Position numbers and translations under genes: made by a program. A stretch of 64,000 nucleotides of DNA from JBBQRS01 sp038214535. GTDB lineage: Bacteria; Chloroflexota; Anaerolineae; CG2-30-64-16. Location: contig JBBQRS010000004.1 of NCBI GenBank assembly GCA_038214535.1, forward strand, positions 21,372 to 85,371, given 5' to 3'. The notes below the pieces were generated by a model that saw only the letters and a list, made by a program, of their open reading frames with translations, was not told the origin of the DNA and searched no databases. Below are positions 62,964 through 64,000 of the stretch, piece by piece; positions within the stretch are counted from its first letter, which is position 1; every line of letters starts with the position of its first letter.

Positions 62964-63851
62964 TCAAGATGCCCTTCGGTGCTCTCCCGAACACGTGTGA
63001 TCGGCGAGCACTGCGTTGAGTGTGTGGCGGGCGATGGCGACGCCGAGCGGATTGGTGTGTAGATAATACGGGATAAAGATCGCCGCCTGAGAAAGCGCGT
63101 GGCCGCGCCCGCGTGCCCAGGTCGCGTCATCTACGGCGAGCGCGTCGCGGAACGCGTCCCGGCTTGCGCCGCGAAACAGCCCCCAGGCGATCATCAGGTC
63201 GCAAGCGGGGTCGCCGATGCCCAGGATGCTGAAGTCAATCACGGCGCACATGCGACCATCTTCGACCAGCACATTCCCCGGCAACAGATCGCCGTGGAAC
63301 CACACCGGAGCGCGATCCCACTCCGGCGCTTGCAGGGCGGCCTCCCATACCGCAAGCGCCGCATCGGCGTCAATCATGCCGAACAGGGCGGCAATCGCCT
63401 CGCGCGTCTCCGCGTCGCGCGTCGCCAGGGGCGCACCGCGTGAATTGGCGTCCGCGGCGAGGGACGCGCCTTTTGGCTCTATGCGCTGGAGGGCCGTAAT
63501 GAATTGCGCCAGATCAATGGCCGCCTGGCGTGGGTCAGCAAGGCGCGCGAATGTCGCGCTCTCGCCCGGCAACCAGCGATATACGGCCCATTCCCAGGGA
63601 TACCCTTCGCCCGGTTGACCCGTCGCGAGCGGTTTGGGAATTGTTAGCGGCAGGAAGGGGGCAAGTTTTGGTAGCCATTCCCGTTCTTTCGCGATTTGTC
63701 CCGTCGTCCAGTAGATGCGTGGCAGCCGCACGACCATGTCGTCGCCCAGCCGGTAGAGCGCGTTATCTGTGCCGGAGGAGGGGACCGGCGCAATGAGGAA
63801 GTCGGCCCACTGTGGTTGTTGCGCGCGCAACAACCGGCGCACGAGGTGCAC
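62964..63851 (-). CDS. APH-family aminoglycoside phosphotransferase-like kinase, 5' end lost
   Basis: 295 residues from a GTG at 63851. The kinase motifs are WFHGDLLPGNVLVEDG (catalytic HGD-x4-N) and CAVIDFSILGIGDPACDL (metal-binding Asp). The N-terminus lacks the ~10-15 residues usually found before LVRRLL in this family. In frame upstream it reads NLDTDV and then enters an IS5-family end at CTAG (63860-63863). The gene was probably interrupted there and now lacks its own start and promoter. Confidence 0.8.
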   Translation of the reverse strand: MHLVRRLLRAQQPQWADFLIAPVPSSGTDNALYRLGDDMVVRLPRIYWTTGQIAKEREWLPKLAPFLPLTIPKPLATGQPGEGYPWEWAVYRWLPGESATFARLADPRQAAIDLAQFITALQRIEPKGASLAADANSRGAPLATRDAETREAIAALFGMIDADAALAVWEAALQAPEWDRAPVWFHGDLLPGNVLVEDGRMCAVIDFSILGIGDPACDLMIAWGLFRGASRDAFRDALAVDDATWARGRGHALSQAAIFIPYYLHTNPLGVAIARHTLNAVLADHTCSGEHRRAS

Positions 63852-63863
63852 GTCGGTGTCTAG

Positions 63864-64000
63864 GTTCTGTTGACATTTTCAGCGTAGCCATATCAGCACC
63901 GAGACGAATCTCAGGAAGCCGAGATACCGGCTGCCCAGCTTCTCAAAGCGTGAGAAGATGCGGCGAAAATGCTTGATCTTGTTGAAGAAGCACTCGATCA
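63864..64000 (-). mobile_element. IS5-family element, one end
   Basis: The element seems to begin just inside CTAG (63860-63863), a YTAR-type target as duplicated by IS5 relatives, with the terminal sequence GTTCTGTTGACATTTTC. It continues beyond the window. Confidence 0.7.
63879..64000 (-). CDS. IS5-family transposase, C-terminal part
   Basis: The last ~40 codons read IECFFNKIKHFRRIFSRFEK, then LGSRYLGFLRFVSVLIWLR and stop. ECFFNKxKxFRR is the conserved C-terminal block around the catalytic Glu of IS5/IS427-group DDE transposases. The rest lies outside the window. Confidence 0.85.
   Translation of the reverse strand, partial: IECFFNKIKHFRRIFSRFEKLGSRYLGFLRFVSVLIWLR

Overview
The window looks like a chromosome segment from a GC-rich (about 60%), uncultured Chloroflexota-type bacterium. 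This assignment is an inference. It rests on lipoproteins with Thr/Pro-rich 'TPTP' linkers, several solute-binding-protein/permease sets without their ATPases, short intergenic palindromes of the CCACGGA/ACACGGA type, a dnaG-rpoD pair overlapping by ATGA, and mevalonate-pathway genes of archaeal and class II bacterial type. No rRNA or universal marker other than dnaG, rpoD and trpS is present to settle it.

Layout. 1-6757 (minus strand): three membrane subunits related to antiporter-like NADH dehydrogenase/hydrogenase-4 proteins, followed by HMG-CoA reductase, HMG-CoA synthase and the start of a thiolase. 6800-15870: glutamate formimidoyltransferase, a polytopic GT-C-like protein, a URO-D-family protein, galT, then on the minus strand an M42 peptidase, a HAD phosphatase, an aldo/keto reductase and trpS behind a T-box leader. 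15900-22400: a small zinc-ribbon protein with a very acidic tail, lysine 2,3-aminomutase, a Ddl-type ATP-grasp ligase, a second Cys-rich acidic-tailed protein, and pyruvate phosphate dikinase. 22400-28300: a PIN/RHH toxin-antitoxin pair, an AlkA-like glycosylase, a DUF402 protein, dnaG-rpoD and tRNA-Asn. 28480-38210: a peptide-uptake and amino-acid region (M24 peptidase, class IV aminotransferase, DppC/DppB/binding protein) and two lipoproteins. 38220-43700: a frameshifted DUF1295 gene, a TetR regulator with an exporter and a clear operator, a second MFS transporter, an MNT nucleotidyltransferase and a brnTA pair with frameshifted brnT. 43704-59467: a large minus-strand carbohydrate locus with a LacI regulator, a sugar ABC importer whose first permease carries an N-terminal beta-propeller, and four large glycosidase-like proteins. 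59629-64000: an SDR, an alpha/beta hydrolase, a YihY-type membrane protein, an orphan HicB, an APH-type kinase apparently cut by an IS5-family element, and the end of that element's transposase.

Three things stand out. One is the kamA/ATP-grasp unit flanked by two small acidic-tailed metal-binding proteins (15918-19476). Another is the seven-repeat propeller fused to an ABC permease, sitting upstream of poorly characterised glycosidases (43704-59467). The third is a family of intergenic nested palindromes sharing one outer terminal repeat but carrying different cores. Gene functions are assigned from recognisable motifs only, without database searches.
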